Origin: Candidatus Pelagibacter sp. HIMB1321
GTDB lineage: Bacteria; Pseudomonadota; Alphaproteobacteria; Pelagibacterales; Pelagibacteraceae
DNA length: 64,000 nt
Assembly (NCBI RefSeq): GCF_900177485.1
Contig: NZ_LT840186.1
Location: 806,001 to 870,000, forward strand
Reading direction: 5' to 3'
Shown: positions 7,757-17,000 of the stretch, piece after piece
Numbering within the stretch: position 1 is the first letter of the stretch
Layout: each line of letters starts with the position of its first letter
Position numbers and translations under genes: made by a program
Notes under the pieces: model-generated
Seen by the model: the letters and a program-made list of their open reading frames with translations, nothing else
Database searches by the model: none
What the model was told of the DNA's origin: nothing

Positions 7757-9241
7757 CTATGATAATGTTTTTCTAATTGCTTTATCCCAACCATTAATAA
7801 GTTTTTTTCTTTCATTTGATTTCATTTTAGGAATAAAACTTCTATCGACCTGCCAATTATTAGATATATCTTCAAGAGATTTATAAACTCCAATTTGTAG
7901 TCCTGCCATAAATGCCGCACCTAAAGCAGTAGTCTCATCCACTTTTGGTCTCAATACTTTAATGTCAACAACATCAGATAAAAATTGTGAAAACCAATTA
8001 TTTTTTACCATCCCACCATCTACTTTTATTATCTTTGGTTTCAATCCATCATTTTTCATAGCTTCAAATAAATCATGTGTTTGATAAGCAACCGACTCTA
8101 CAGTAGCTCTTACAATTTCTTTTGGTCCAGTATCTCTTGTTAGACCAGAAAGTATTCCTCGCGCATTTACTGCCCAATAAGGTGCTCCCAATCCTGTGAA
8201 AGCTGGGACTAAATAAATCCCATTATTTGATTTCAGTGATTTAATAATTTTTTCTGTATCTGATGCTTTTTTGATAAATTTTATTTTATCTCTTAACCAT
8301 TGCACTCCTGCACCAGCTATAAAAATAGATCCTTCTAATGCATAAGTAGTCTGTCCTTTAATTCTATAACCAATTGTAGTTAACAATCTATTCTTAGAGT
8401 AAACTTTTTTTCTTCCTGTGTTTAAAAGAACAAAAGCACCTGTCCCATATGTACTCTTTAGTGAACCAGTTTCAAAACAACATTGCCCAATACTTGCCGA
8501 TTGTTGATCGCCTACTATTCCTGTAATTGGATAAGATACACCAGTAAGACTGGGATCTGTATGACCAAAATCAGCTGAACAATCTTTAACTATGGGTAAT
8601 ATTTCTCTTGGTATTTTTAAAATTTTCAATATTTGATCATCCCACTCATTTGTAGAAATATTGAATAACATTGTTCTACTTGCATTTGTAGCATCAGTAG
8701 CGTGATCTGCACCGTTAGTTAATCTCCATAAGAGAAAGCTATCCACTGTTCCAAATAATAATCTTTTCTTTTTTATTAACTCTCTAGCTTTTGGAACATT
8801 ATCAATTATCCATTTAATTTTTGTTGCTGAAAAATAAGCATCAATTAACAACCCGGTTTTATTATAAATAATAGTTTCTTTTTTTTGTTTTATTAATTTT
8901 TTGCAGTATTCTGAGGATCTTCTATCTTGCCAAACAATAGCATTATAAACTGCTTTGCCAGTATGTTTGTCCCAAAGGATAGTTGTTTCTCTTTGATTGG
9001 TAATTCCAATCGTCAAAACTTTTCCATTAAGTTTTTTACTTTTTGCAATAACATCTTTAAGAACTTTTTTAGTTGAAGACCAAATCTCCTCTGGATCATG
9101 CTCTACCCAACCATCTTTTGGAAAATATTGTTTAAACTCCATTTGAGATACAAATTTTGGTCTACCCTTAAGGTCAAAAAGAATTGCTCTACTTGATGTA
9201 GTGCCTTGGTCAATTGAAATAATAAACTTGTGTTTTGGCAT
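7757..9241 (-). CDS. glpK: glycerol kinase
   Basis: 494 residues from the ATG at 9241, preferred over a TTG one codon upstream. It phosphorylates glycerol with ATP to sn-glycerol 3-phosphate. Visible FGGY-family features are the N-terminal SIDQGTTSSRAI phosphate loop, the NQRETT segment, WQDRRS, the GDQQSASIGQ region and the C-terminal KVDGGMVKNNWF and TTALGAAFMAG segments. Length matches E. coli GlpK. It lies directly before glpV on the same strand, which fixes glycerol as the likely substrate of the adjacent importer. One of the firmest calls in the window. Confidence 0.95.
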   Translation of the reverse strand: MPKHKFIISIDQGTTSSRAILFDLKGRPKFVSQMEFKQYFPKDGWVEHDPEEIWSSTKKVLKDVIAKSKKLNGKVLTIGITNQRETTILWDKHTGKAVYNAIVWQDRRSSEYCKKLIKQKKETIIYNKTGLLIDAYFSATKIKWIIDNVPKARELIKKKRLLFGTVDSFLLWRLTNGADHATDATNASRTMLFNISTNEWDDQILKILKIPREILPIVKDCSADFGHTDPSLTGVSYPITGIVGDQQSASIGQCCFETGSLKSTYGTGAFVLLNTGRKKVYSKNRLLTTIGYRIKGQTTYALEGSIFIAGAGVQWLRDKIKFIKKASDTEKIIKSLKSNNGIYLVPAFTGLGAPYWAVNARGILSGLTRDTGPKEIVRATVESVAYQTHDLFEAMKNDGLKPKIIKVDGGMVKNNWFSQFLSDVVDIKVLRPKVDETTALGAAFMAGLQIGVYKSLEDISNNWQVDRSFIPKMKSNERKKLINGWDKAIRKTLS

Positions 9242-9350
9242 CAAGTAATTCTAACTAAAATATTTACAAATTGAAAATAAATTTAACTAATTTATTAATA
9301 TTCAATTTGGTCGATCTAAGAAAAGGTTTTTAGTTATAAATATATAAAAT

Positions 9351-10673
9351 TTAACTCCATGGAAATGGACTATTTGATGTTGGGTGAAGATTTCCTTTTT
9401 TGTAGCGATCAAATCTAAATGGCTTTAATAAATTACTTTCTTTACCAATTATCTCATTTGCAACCAGGTGACCCACCCCGATCATCTTATACCCATGATT
9501 TGCATCAGCAATTAAATATACATTATCAAAAAATCTATCAAAAATTGGAAAGCTGTCTGGTGTCATACATCCCAATCCTCCTGAAGGACCTTTTCTATAT
9601 AAAGAGGAGTTGCCTTCAAATCTTTTTTGACAATGTGATAAAGCTGAAGTCCACATATCTGAAAATGCATCTGTTGTTTGATATTCATCAGACTCTAAAC
9701 CATATGGATCCACGTTAACTTCATCAAAATGTTTATCTACTATGTGTGGTGATGTTCCACCTTGAACACCTAAACCTTCAATGTCAGGTTTATAATAAAT
9801 GCCCCATAATTTATCAGTCAAAAGTTTTTTATTCTTGTCTGAATAAAGTGGTGCATCTGTATCAACATGAATTACAGGAGGTTGTTTATTTTCATTAGTT
9901 CTTAAATAATCTGATTTAACTCCCAAAACTCCTTCTTGTAAAAACCAATATTTCCACATTTCAGTTTGATGTAATTTTTCATCTTTACCTTTAATTTCTA
10001 TTTTTTTAGGTAATTCTAACATGTTCCAAAAATCTCTAACCCATGGTCCTGCACCAATTACTACTTGCTCACATTCAATTATTCCCTCATTTGTAATTAC
10101 ACTTCTAACTGTACCGTTATTTTCTTTATTAAAACCATTTACAGCAATTCCTTTAAGAATAGTCACTCCCCCAGCGCTTGCCTTTTTTTCTAAGGCCTTA
10201 ATTGAATCTTTATTAAAAGCATAACCACCCTTTTTTTCATGAAGAACTGAAGTAATTCTTTTTGCTTGCCAATCATCGAAAATATTTTTCATATATTTCA
10301 TGCAATCTTTTTCACCTTCAATAAAAACTGACTCATAACCAATAGATTTCTGTTGCTCAAAAATGCTGGCAACATCTTCATGCATAATTTCAGATGAAAT
10401 TTGCATGTATCCAACAGCATTATATTTAAAAGATTTTGGATCACTTTCCCAAACTTCAACTGAATGAGCCATTAACTCTCTCATTGCTGGCTGGAAATAA
10501 TTATTTCTTACAACACCACAAGCAATTCCACTGGCACCAGCAGCTGTATCTTTTTTTTCTAAAAGAATTATATCACCAGCATTTTTATAAGTTTCAGATA
10601 ATTTCCAAGCAGTACTTAATCCGTGAATACCACCACCGATAATGACAACTTTTGCTTTTTTGGGTAAAGACAT
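9351..10673 (-). CDS. FAD-dependent oxidoreductase, DAO / sarcosine-oxidase-beta-like
   Basis: 440 residues with an N-terminal FAD-binding Rossmann motif (VVIIGGGIHGLSTAWKL), a GASGIACGVVR segment resembling sarcosine oxidase and dimethylglycine dehydrogenase subunits, a VVIGAGPWVRD mid-domain motif and a C-terminal NHGYKMIGVGHLVA FAD-contact segment. The family oxidises secondary or tertiary amines or amino acids. It is the first gene upstream of glpK on the same strand, with a 109-bp gap, so it may or may not belong to the glycerol operon. It does not look like GlpD. The amine substrate cannot be read from the sequence. Confidence 0.7.
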   Translation of the reverse strand: MSLPKKAKVVIIGGGIHGLSTAWKLSETYKNAGDIILLEKKDTAAGASGIACGVVRNNYFQPAMRELMAHSVEVWESDPKSFKYNAVGYMQISSEIMHEDVASIFEQQKSIGYESVFIEGEKDCMKYMKNIFDDWQAKRITSVLHEKKGGYAFNKDSIKALEKKASAGGVTILKGIAVNGFNKENNGTVRSVITNEGIIECEQVVIGAGPWVRDFWNMLELPKKIEIKGKDEKLHQTEMWKYWFLQEGVLGVKSDYLRTNENKQPPVIHVDTDAPLYSDKNKKLLTDKLWGIYYKPDIEGLGVQGGTSPHIVDKHFDEVNVDPYGLESDEYQTTDAFSDMWTSALSHCQKRFEGNSSLYRKGPSGGLGCMTPDSFPIFDRFFDNVYLIADANHGYKMIGVGHLVANEIIGKESNLLKPFRFDRYKKGNLHPTSNSPFPWS

Positions 10674-10759
10674 TTTAAAAGTAATTATTAATACCTAATT
10701 TCATAAAAATATAATTATTAATATTAATATTATTTATATATAAAAACTAGATACGTTGT

Positions 10760-11122
10760 TTAATATTCAATATTTCTAAGAGTATCTAAATAATTCTCAA
10801 ATTCTTTTAAAAACGATTCTGAAGGCACAATATTTTTAATTCTTTGATCGGGTGAGTTTTTTATCAGTTTAAAAAAACCTTTCTCACAGGCTTCATTAAT
10901 CATAATTGCAGACTTTGGTCGAGAAGTTTTAAACAGCCTAGTTTTTAAACCTTCTACTGATAATTTTTCATTCAACTTATATGATGACATAACAACTAAC
11001 ATCATATGGTAGTGAGATGGTGATTTTCTAAAAAAATAATTGCTTGAAGTTGAAGAATGCTTCATTTGCTCTTCCCAGAACTGAAGTAATGTTTTTTTAT
11101 TTTTTATTTCTTTTTCAATCAT
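10760..11122 (-). CDS. small winged-helix (MarR-like) putative regulator
   Basis: 120 residues. The C-terminal half has a winged-helix look: a recognition-helix-like TSRPKSAIMINEACEKGFFK, then a wing with SPDQRIKNIVPSESFLKEF, the S-D-R-K pattern common in MarR-type proteins. No ligand-binding domain is evident. It is divergent from the dpaL-like gene across a 125-bp gap that contains a short TTTATA-N5-TATAAA inverted repeat at 11196-11212, a possible site. The DNA-binding role is inferred from this pattern; target unknown. Confidence 0.5.
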   Translation of the reverse strand: MIEKEIKNKKTLLQFWEEQMKHSSTSSNYFFRKSPSHYHMMLVVMSSYKLNEKLSVEGLKTRLFKTSRPKSAIMINEACEKGFFKLIKNSPDQRIKNIVPSESFLKEFENYLDTLRNIEY

Positions 11123-11247
11123 TACAAACCAATAGTTGAGTTTAAATTTATATTAACATACTGATTAATTTTATAAGTAAAAAGTATCATTTTTGTTTAT
11201 AGAATGTATAAATAATTCCATATAAATTATAGTTCGTTTTTCAATTA

Positions 11248-12402
11248 ATGCATAAGATTTTAGAAAATAAAATTTATTCAATTTCAAACATTGTTTACAA
11301 TGAAAAACATCTTTTAGATAAAGACAATATTTTTCAAAATTTAGAGGAGAAACTCATCACAGAAGCAGTCACAACAATTGAAAATTGGGAAACATATAAA
11401 CCAACACCTTTAATTGAATTAGATAAACTTAGCTCATATCTAAATATAAATAAGATTTATTATAAAGATGAAGGATTTAGATTTGATTTAAAATCATTCA
11501 AAGCTTTAGGTGGCGCATTTGCAGTTAATAAAATTGTCAAAGAAACTAAAGCAAAAACTGTATCTACGGCTACAGCTGGAAACCATGGAAGATCTGTTGC
11601 GTGGGGTGCTCAAAGATTAGGTATTAAATGCAAGATATTTATCAGTGAGTTTGTAAGTGAAGACAGAGCAGAGGCAATGAGGAATTTAGGAGCTGATGTA
11701 ATTAGGGTTAAAGGCAATTATGATGCTTCTTTGAAAGAGTGCATAAATCAATCCAAAAAAAATCAATGGGAAATTGTTCAGGATGTTTCTTGGGAAGGAT
11801 ACAAAACTGTACCAAGATATATCATGGCTGGTTATACAATAATGATTAAAGAAATTTTTGATAAGATCAAAAATGAAAAAATTTCACATGTATTTTTACA
11901 AGCTGGTGTAGGTGGAATGGCTGCTGCAGCAATTGCAGGTTTTGCAAAATATTCAAATAATTTGCCATGCTTTATTACAGTTGAGCCAAAAGATGCTGAA
12001 TGTGTATTACAAAGTATTAAAAATAAAAAGCCCACTTCAATAAATATACAAAAAGAGTCTATTATGGGTGGTATGTCATGTGGTGATGTATCTAGTTTAG
12101 CTTGGGAAATACTCAAACATTCAACAAATTATTCAATATCAATTTCAGATGAAGCTATCGCAACAACTGTTGCACTTTTAAAACAAAAAGAATTTTCAAA
12201 TGATGAAATTATTGCTGGAGAATGTGGAGTGCCTGGAGTTATTTCTTTAATATCGGCGATTAAAGACAAAAATATTTGTGAAAAACTTAAGCTTAATTTT
12301 CAATCAAATGTTCTACTAATAGGTTGTGAGGGTCTGACTGACTTTAAAATGTACAATAAACTTTTAAAGGAAGGACAAGAAATTATAAAAAATGAACAAT
12401 AA
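11248..12402 (+). CDS. dpaL: diaminopropionate ammonia-lyase-like PLP enzyme
   Basis: 384 residues, fold type II PLP enzyme. The Schiff-base lysine is in the RFDLKSFKALGG segment, the phosphate-binding glycine-rich loop is QAGVGGMAAA, and TATAGNHGRS is the Asn loop typical of threonine dehydratase relatives. The overall pattern, especially the YKDEGFRF...KALGGAFAV start, matches diaminopropionate ammonia-lyase, which converts 2,3-diaminopropionate to pyruvate and ammonia. It overlaps the photolyase start by 11 nt. A related serine/threonine or hydroxy-amino-acid ammonia-lyase role is possible. Confidence 0.75.
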   Translation: MHKILENKIYSISNIVYNEKHLLDKDNIFQNLEEKLITEAVTTIENWETYKPTPLIELDKLSSYLNINKIYYKDEGFRFDLKSFKALGGAFAVNKIVKETKAKTVSTATAGNHGRSVAWGAQRLGIKCKIFISEFVSEDRAEAMRNLGADVIRVKGNYDASLKECINQSKKNQWEIVQDVSWEGYKTVPRYIMAGYTIMIKEIFDKIKNEKISHVFLQAGVGGMAAAAIAGFAKYSNNLPCFITVEPKDAECVLQSIKNKKPTSINIQKESIMGGMSCGDVSSLAWEILKHSTNYSISISDEAIATTVALLKQKEFSNDEIIAGECGVPGVISLISAIKDKNICEKLKLNFQSNVLLIGCEGLTDFKMYNKLLKEGQEIIKNEQ

Positions 12403-13816
12403 AGCTATTGTTTGGATTAGAGAAGATTTTAGGATTAATAACAATCCTGCTTTAGCTTATGCAAGCCATCAGCATAATTTGGTTTCAGCATTATTTATAT
12501 TTAATCCAAAAGTATTTATTAAAAAAAGAGAAGCTCAACAATGGTGGCTATCAAAATCTTTGGAAAATTTTAAAGTTGAATTATCAAAATTTAATATAAA
12601 CCTCGAAATTCAAATTGGTGAAGAGATGGATATATTATCAAAAATTAACTCAAAAGATAATCTAACAATTTATTGGAATAAAATTTATGAACCAGATGTT
12701 ATAAGTTTAGGAAAAAAAATCAGAGATAATATTTTTTTAAAAAAAAATATAAAATTCAAATATTTCAAAGGGAATATATTAAATGAATTTCAAAATGTGA
12801 CTAAAAAAGATGAAACGCCTTTTAAAGTATTTACTCCTTTTTGGAGAGTCGCAGAGCAAATTTATATCAATGCAATACCTTCTAAATTATCAAAAGTTTT
12901 AAAAAGAGAAAAAAGTTTTGAATACTTTAAAAATAATAGATTGCCTGAAGAAATTTTACCAAAAAAAAAATGGTATAAAAAGTTTGAAAATTATTGGGAT
13001 GTATCTGAAAAAAGATCTCAGAGCCTTTTAAATGATCTAATCAAAAATAAAATCAATAGGTATGGTGTAAATAGAGATATTCCCTCAGTTGAAGGAACAT
13101 CAAAACTTTCACCATATATTAAACATGGACAAATACATGTTGAAAAAATTTATAAAGAATGTTCTTTAGTAAAACCTAAAAACATCAATATACAAAAATA
13201 TATTAACGAACTTGGTTGGAGAGAGTTTTCACACAGTTTAATCAATTATTTTCCTGAAATGTTAAAAGGTAATTTAAGAAAAGAATTTGATAAATTTCCA
13301 TGGGTCAAAAATGAAAAACATTTGAAAGCCTGGAAAGATGGAATGACTGGTTATCCTATTGTAGACGCTGGTATGCGTGAACTATATGAAACTGGTTGGA
13401 TGCACAACAGAATTAGAATGGTTGTAGGATCCTTTTTGGTAAAACATTTAAGAATAAGTTGGGTTGAAGGTGAAAAACATTTTAGAAACTGTTTATTAGA
13501 TTTTAATGAAGCTAATAATGTAGCTCAATGGCAATGGGTTGCTGGCTGTGGTGCTGATGCAGCGCCTTATTTTAGAATATTCAATCCTATCCTTCAGGGT
13601 GAAAAATTTGATAAAGAGGGAATATATGTAAAAAAATGGATACCAGAACTTAATAAAGTCCCAGCAAAATTTATTCATAAACCATGGGAGATGGAGATAA
13701 AATATCAAGAAGCTATAAAAACTATAATTGGTAAAAATTATCCAAAACCAATTGTAATTCATGAAAAGGCAAGAGCATCTGCATTAGAAGCTTTCCAATC
13801 CCTAAAAAATAAATAA
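12392..13816 (+). CDS. phrB: deoxyribodipyrimidine photolyase
   Basis: 474 residues, a class I CPD photolyase/cryptochrome. The N-terminal alpha/beta antenna domain begins with VWIREDFRINNNPAL; the C-terminal FAD domain carries TSKLSPYIKHGQI, WREF, GMTGYPIVDAGMREL, WMHNRIRM and the WQWVAGCGADAAPYFRIFNP region, all FAD or lesion-contact segments. It would repair UV-induced pyrimidine dimers using blue light, fitting a surface-ocean organism. Its ATG lies within the end of the dpaL-like gene, so the two are co-transcribed, although no functional link is known. It ends 1 bp before the convergent yjbQ. Confidence 0.93.
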   Translation: MNNKAIVWIREDFRINNNPALAYASHQHNLVSALFIFNPKVFIKKREAQQWWLSKSLENFKVELSKFNINLEIQIGEEMDILSKINSKDNLTIYWNKIYEPDVISLGKKIRDNIFLKKNIKFKYFKGNILNEFQNVTKKDETPFKVFTPFWRVAEQIYINAIPSKLSKVLKREKSFEYFKNNRLPEEILPKKKWYKKFENYWDVSEKRSQSLLNDLIKNKINRYGVNRDIPSVEGTSKLSPYIKHGQIHVEKIYKECSLVKPKNINIQKYINELGWREFSHSLINYFPEMLKGNLRKEFDKFPWVKNEKHLKAWKDGMTGYPIVDAGMRELYETGWMHNRIRMVVGSFLVKHLRISWVEGEKHFRNCLLDFNEANNVAQWQWVAGCGADAAPYFRIFNPILQGEKFDKEGIYVKKWIPELNKVPAKFIHKPWEMEIKYQEAIKTIIGKNYPKPIVIHEKARASALEAFQSLKNK

Positions 13817-13817
13817 A

Positions 13818-14237
13818 TCAATTACCAATAAAATGATGAATTATTATTCTTTTATGAGGTTGAATTCTGTGTTCAAATAAAAATATTCCCTGCCAAGTAC
13901 CCAGCAGTAATTCTGTATTTTTTATGCTTAAAGAAATTTGATTGTTTGTGAGAGCTGATTTTATATGAGCAGGCATATCATCTTTGCCTTCTGCTGTATG
14001 ACTATACAACGAGTTATTCATCGGTACTAATTTATCAAAATATGAGATCATATCTCTTTGAACATCAGGGTCAGCATTTTCCTGGATAACTAATGAAGCA
14101 CTGGTATGCTGAATACTTAGATTGATAATTCCATTTTGAAAGTTGTTTTTGTTAATCCAGTTTAATGTATTGTTAGTAAACTCATAAAATCTTTGTCCTT
14201 CGGTTTTTATTTCTAGATTGTAAAATTCTTGTTTCAT
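13818..14237 (-). CDS. yjbQ: YjbQ / UPF0047 family protein
   Basis: 139 residues, full length for this small one-domain family. Conserved signatures are all visible: IQHTSASLVIQENADPDVQRD, the YSHTAEGKDDMPAHIK segment with metal-coordinating His residues, and LGTWQGIFLFEHR near the C-terminus. Some members have weak thiamine-phosphate synthase activity, but the physiological role is unsettled. It overlaps the zapE stop by 4 nt and is the last gene of the cluster. Confidence 0.88.
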   Translation of the reverse strand: MKQEFYNLEIKTEGQRFYEFTNNTLNWINKNNFQNGIINLSIQHTSASLVIQENADPDVQRDMISYFDKLVPMNNSLYSHTAEGKDDMPAHIKSALTNNQISLSIKNTELLLGTWQGIFLFEHRIQPHKRIIIHHFIGN

Positions 14238-15283
14238 GTAGTCTGAATTTTTATTGATGTAAGTTCATGTAGCCTGCTGATTGTTCTTTTAAATATTTTT
14301 GCAAGACTCCCTGATGAATTTAAATCATTTAATGAATTTGCTGATGAGATTAAAATTGGAATTTTTTTTTCATAAATTATATCGATTAAAGTAATAAATC
14401 TTTGCTGTTGATTAGAGTTATCTTCATTAAAATCTGGCAATCCTTCAATCAAAATGAAATTGCAACAATTCGATATCTGAAGATAGTCCTCTGCACCTAA
14501 ATTTCTATCACATAATTCATTAAATCTAAATTTAGCAATACCTTCATAAAAATTTTCAATTAATAATTCTCTGCCTTTTATATTTAAATTTTTAGGATTA
14601 TTCTTTTTATTTTTAGTTAACTCCCTAAAAAATTTATTTAATTTAAAATTTGTTGTTTCATTTATTGGAGATAAAAATCTATTTAGAATATCTTTTTTAT
14701 TAATTCTATAATCTTCATTAATTGATAATTCCTTTTCAATCGAATTTTCCTTTAAAATTTTAAGAAATGGTAAAAATTGATCTCTTTGTAAACCATCTTT
14801 ATAAAGATCATTAATCTTTATATTTGATGAAAATAAAACACATATTTTTTTTTCAAATATTTTTTCAAATAATCTTCCTAGTATCATTGCATCCACAATA
14901 TTCGTGACTTGAAATTCATCAAAAAATAGTATTTTTGCCTTATCTTTTAAGTCTTTAACAAATATACCAATAGCCTTATCTTTTTTGTCATTCTCAAACA
15001 TAAAATCATGAAAGCTAATCATGAATTCATTAAAGTGGACTTTTAATTTTTTTATTTCTAGTTGTTTAAAAAAGAAGTCTAAAATCATTGTTTTGCCAAC
15101 ACCAACATCACCATGTAAGTAAAAACCCAATTTTGAGCTTTTTTTAAAAAAACTATTTAAGAATGAACGATCAAAATTTATATTCTGAAAATTTTTGAGT
15201 GTATTAATAATTTCTATTTGATTTGGGTTAATTTCTAGTTTTTTATTACTACAAAATTCAATAAACTTTTTATCTAATTTCAT
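14234..15283 (-). CDS. zapE: cell division ATPase ZapE (AFG1-like)
   Basis: 349 residues, AAA-type ATPase. Walker A reads LHGDVGVGKTMILDFF and Walker B ILFFDEFQVTNIVDAMIL; the sensor/arginine region SSNIKINDLYKDGLQRDQFLPF is typical of AFG1/ZapE. In E. coli ZapE associates with the division ring under stress; mitochondrial relatives act in protein quality control. It sits between the cupin gene and yjbQ with 4-nt overlaps on both sides, so it is embedded in one transcription unit with bamB. Family confident, exact role in this lineage unknown. Confidence 0.88.
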   Translation of the reverse strand: MKLDKKFIEFCSNKKLEINPNQIEIINTLKNFQNINFDRSFLNSFFKKSSKLGFYLHGDVGVGKTMILDFFFKQLEIKKLKVHFNEFMISFHDFMFENDKKDKAIGIFVKDLKDKAKILFFDEFQVTNIVDAMILGRLFEKIFEKKICVLFSSNIKINDLYKDGLQRDQFLPFLKILKENSIEKELSINEDYRINKKDILNRFLSPINETTNFKLNKFFRELTKNKKNNPKNLNIKGRELLIENFYEGIAKFRFNELCDRNLGAEDYLQISNCCNFILIEGLPDFNEDNSNQQQRFITLIDIIYEKKIPILISSANSLNDLNSSGSLAKIFKRTISRLHELTSIKIQTT

Positions 15284-15705
15284 TTATCCATAAAATTAAT
15301 TCCATACTCAGAACGTGGTCCTTTTCTCAACCCAAAAGGTCCTGGTATAAATATAGTCATTGGTTTTGTACCTTTTTTTAAATCTACTCTGTGATAAGCA
15401 TTTGCAGATCTAAAACCAATATAGCCGGGCTTTCTCCAAAATTTTCCATGCTTTGTGGTTTCCCAATAACCACCTCTTAATATTATAGTGATATAAGGGC
15501 ATAAATGGTTGTGAACACCTTCGCCATGATCATCTGCTAACATCTCGTGAATTAAAATATTAAATGGAAACCATTTTGGTCTATTTCTAAAAATTAGATA
15601 ATATCTATTCATCCATGGTTTTGCTAAATCAAATCTAGGATGGGAAGGGCCTCTATCTAAGACAACCTTTTTTCTACCTATTTTTTCTAAGAATTTTAAA
15701 ATCAT
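15280..15705 (-). CDS. uncharacterised cupin-like protein
   Basis: 141 residues. The central part has a cupin-like pattern: EMLADDHGEGVHNHLCPYITIILRG-type first motif with an HNH metal-ligand pair, followed by a GYIGFRSANAYHRVDL second motif with another His. This suggests a single-domain metal-binding beta-barrel. No signal peptide. It overlaps zapE by 4 nt and lies 2 bp after bamB. I do not recognise a specific enzyme; similar small cupins also occur in marine phage genomes, so function and origin are open. Confidence 0.55.
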   Translation of the reverse strand: MILKFLEKIGRKKVVLDRGPSHPRFDLAKPWMNRYYLIFRNRPKWFPFNILIHEMLADDHGEGVHNHLCPYITIILRGGYWETTKHGKFWRKPGYIGFRSANAYHRVDLKKGTKPMTIFIPGPFGLRKGPRSEYGINFMDK

Positions 15706-15707
15706 AC

Positions 15708-17000
15708 TTAATCATATTTAACGATGCTACCATTTTTAATTAAATATAAACTTTGATCTTGAATATAAGGTTGTAAAATTTCATCTCTTCCAATTTTAAT
15801 TTCATTTATTACTGAACCAGACAACAAATCGACTACAATCAAAGTTCCATTATTGTTAGTTAAATATAATTTTCCATCGCCAACAATAAAACCAACTGGT
15901 TTTAATGATTTTCTTTTTTTTTCTTTAAAAGATTTATATAAATTGTTTATTCTAATTATATTTCCTTTATTTTTTTGTATCACAAATAAATATCCCTCTT
16001 CTGAAACTGTAAATATAAAATCATCTAAAATAATTGGAGTTAATGTTGAATTCACTTCATTTTTCCAATTAATAGATCCTGTAGTTAAATCCACAGAATG
16101 AAATTCATTCTTATTGTTTGAAAAAAAAATTGAACTTCCATCAGTTACTAATTTTGAACTTTGAAAATCATAATTCTGTGCAATAGAACTTCTGCTTTGT
16201 GTTGGAAGTTGCCAAGTAATTGAACCAGATATCGCATCCAAAGCAGTAATATCTCCAATAGAATTATTAAAAACAATTAAATTATTTATTAAAATCAATG
16301 AGTATTTGTTGTTTGGGATTGTAAATGCATTTTCTGTTGGAAGTGTCCAACAGCTTTTTCCATCTAAAATATTAAAACATTTAATATTGTTATTATAATC
16401 AATTGCAAAAAATTTATCGCTAAATATTCTAATTTCTGAATTAAAAGGGTACTCATTTTGTTTAGTCCAAATCAGATCTCCAGTATTAAAATCAACTAAA
16501 TAAAAATTAGCTATATTATCTATCACGACTAATTTATCATTATGTATTGCAAAACTTAATTTTGGATAAAGTTTTTTTTCACTTTTTGAATAAAAATTTT
16601 TCTTCCAAATTATCTTGGCATTTTTATCATATTTTATTATGGAACCTTTTTTATCAAAAAAAATTAAAGAATTTTCACTAATTAAGGGTTTTACATCTAA
16701 GATATTAAAATCTTCAAATTTCGAAAATTTAAAGTTTCTAACTTTATTGAGTTGGCCTTTATATTTTTGAGAGCTATAAAAATTAAAGTCTTCGTTTTTT
16801 TTAATAAATTCATCTTTAAGATTTATTTTTAATGATGAATTAAATTCTTTTTGAACTTTAATTTTTTCATCTAAAATTTTAACTTGGTTTTGATTTAATG
16901 ATGTGTCTTCTTCTTTTTTATTCCAAATTCTTGAGTTTTCATTTAAAGAACAATTTGATATTAAAAAAAATAATAAAATTAATATTTGAATTCTATTCAC
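15708..17000 (-). CDS. bamB: outer-membrane assembly lipoprotein BamB-like (PQQ beta-propeller)
   Basis: 430 residues from a GTG start at 17000, overlapping the TPR gene by 8 nt. A short signal peptide ends in a lipobox-like LISNC at about residues 13-17; Asn at -1 is atypical for lipoprotein processing. The rest shows repeated beta-propeller blades of the PQQ type, for example LYLVDFNTGDLIW-, ITALDAISGSITW- and LTTGSINWKNE-like units. In other bacteria BamB supports insertion of outer-membrane proteins. The YfgM-like gene directly upstream matches the yfgM-bamB order of other proteobacteria. Confidence 0.82.
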   Translation of the reverse strand: MNRIQILILLFFLISNCSLNENSRIWNKKEEDTSLNQNQVKILDEKIKVQKEFNSSLKINLKDEFIKKNEDFNFYSSQKYKGQLNKVRNFKFSKFEDFNILDVKPLISENSLIFFDKKGSIIKYDKNAKIIWKKNFYSKSEKKLYPKLSFAIHNDKLVVIDNIANFYLVDFNTGDLIWTKQNEYPFNSEIRIFSDKFFAIDYNNNIKCFNILDGKSCWTLPTENAFTIPNNKYSLILINNLIVFNNSIGDITALDAISGSITWQLPTQSRSSIAQNYDFQSSKLVTDGSSIFFSNNKNEFHSVDLTTGSINWKNEVNSTLTPIILDDFIFTVSEEGYLFVIQKNKGNIIRINNLYKSFKEKKRKSLKPVGFIVGDGKLYLTNNNGTLIVVDLLSGSVINEIKIGRDEILQPYIQDQSLYLIKNGSIVKYD

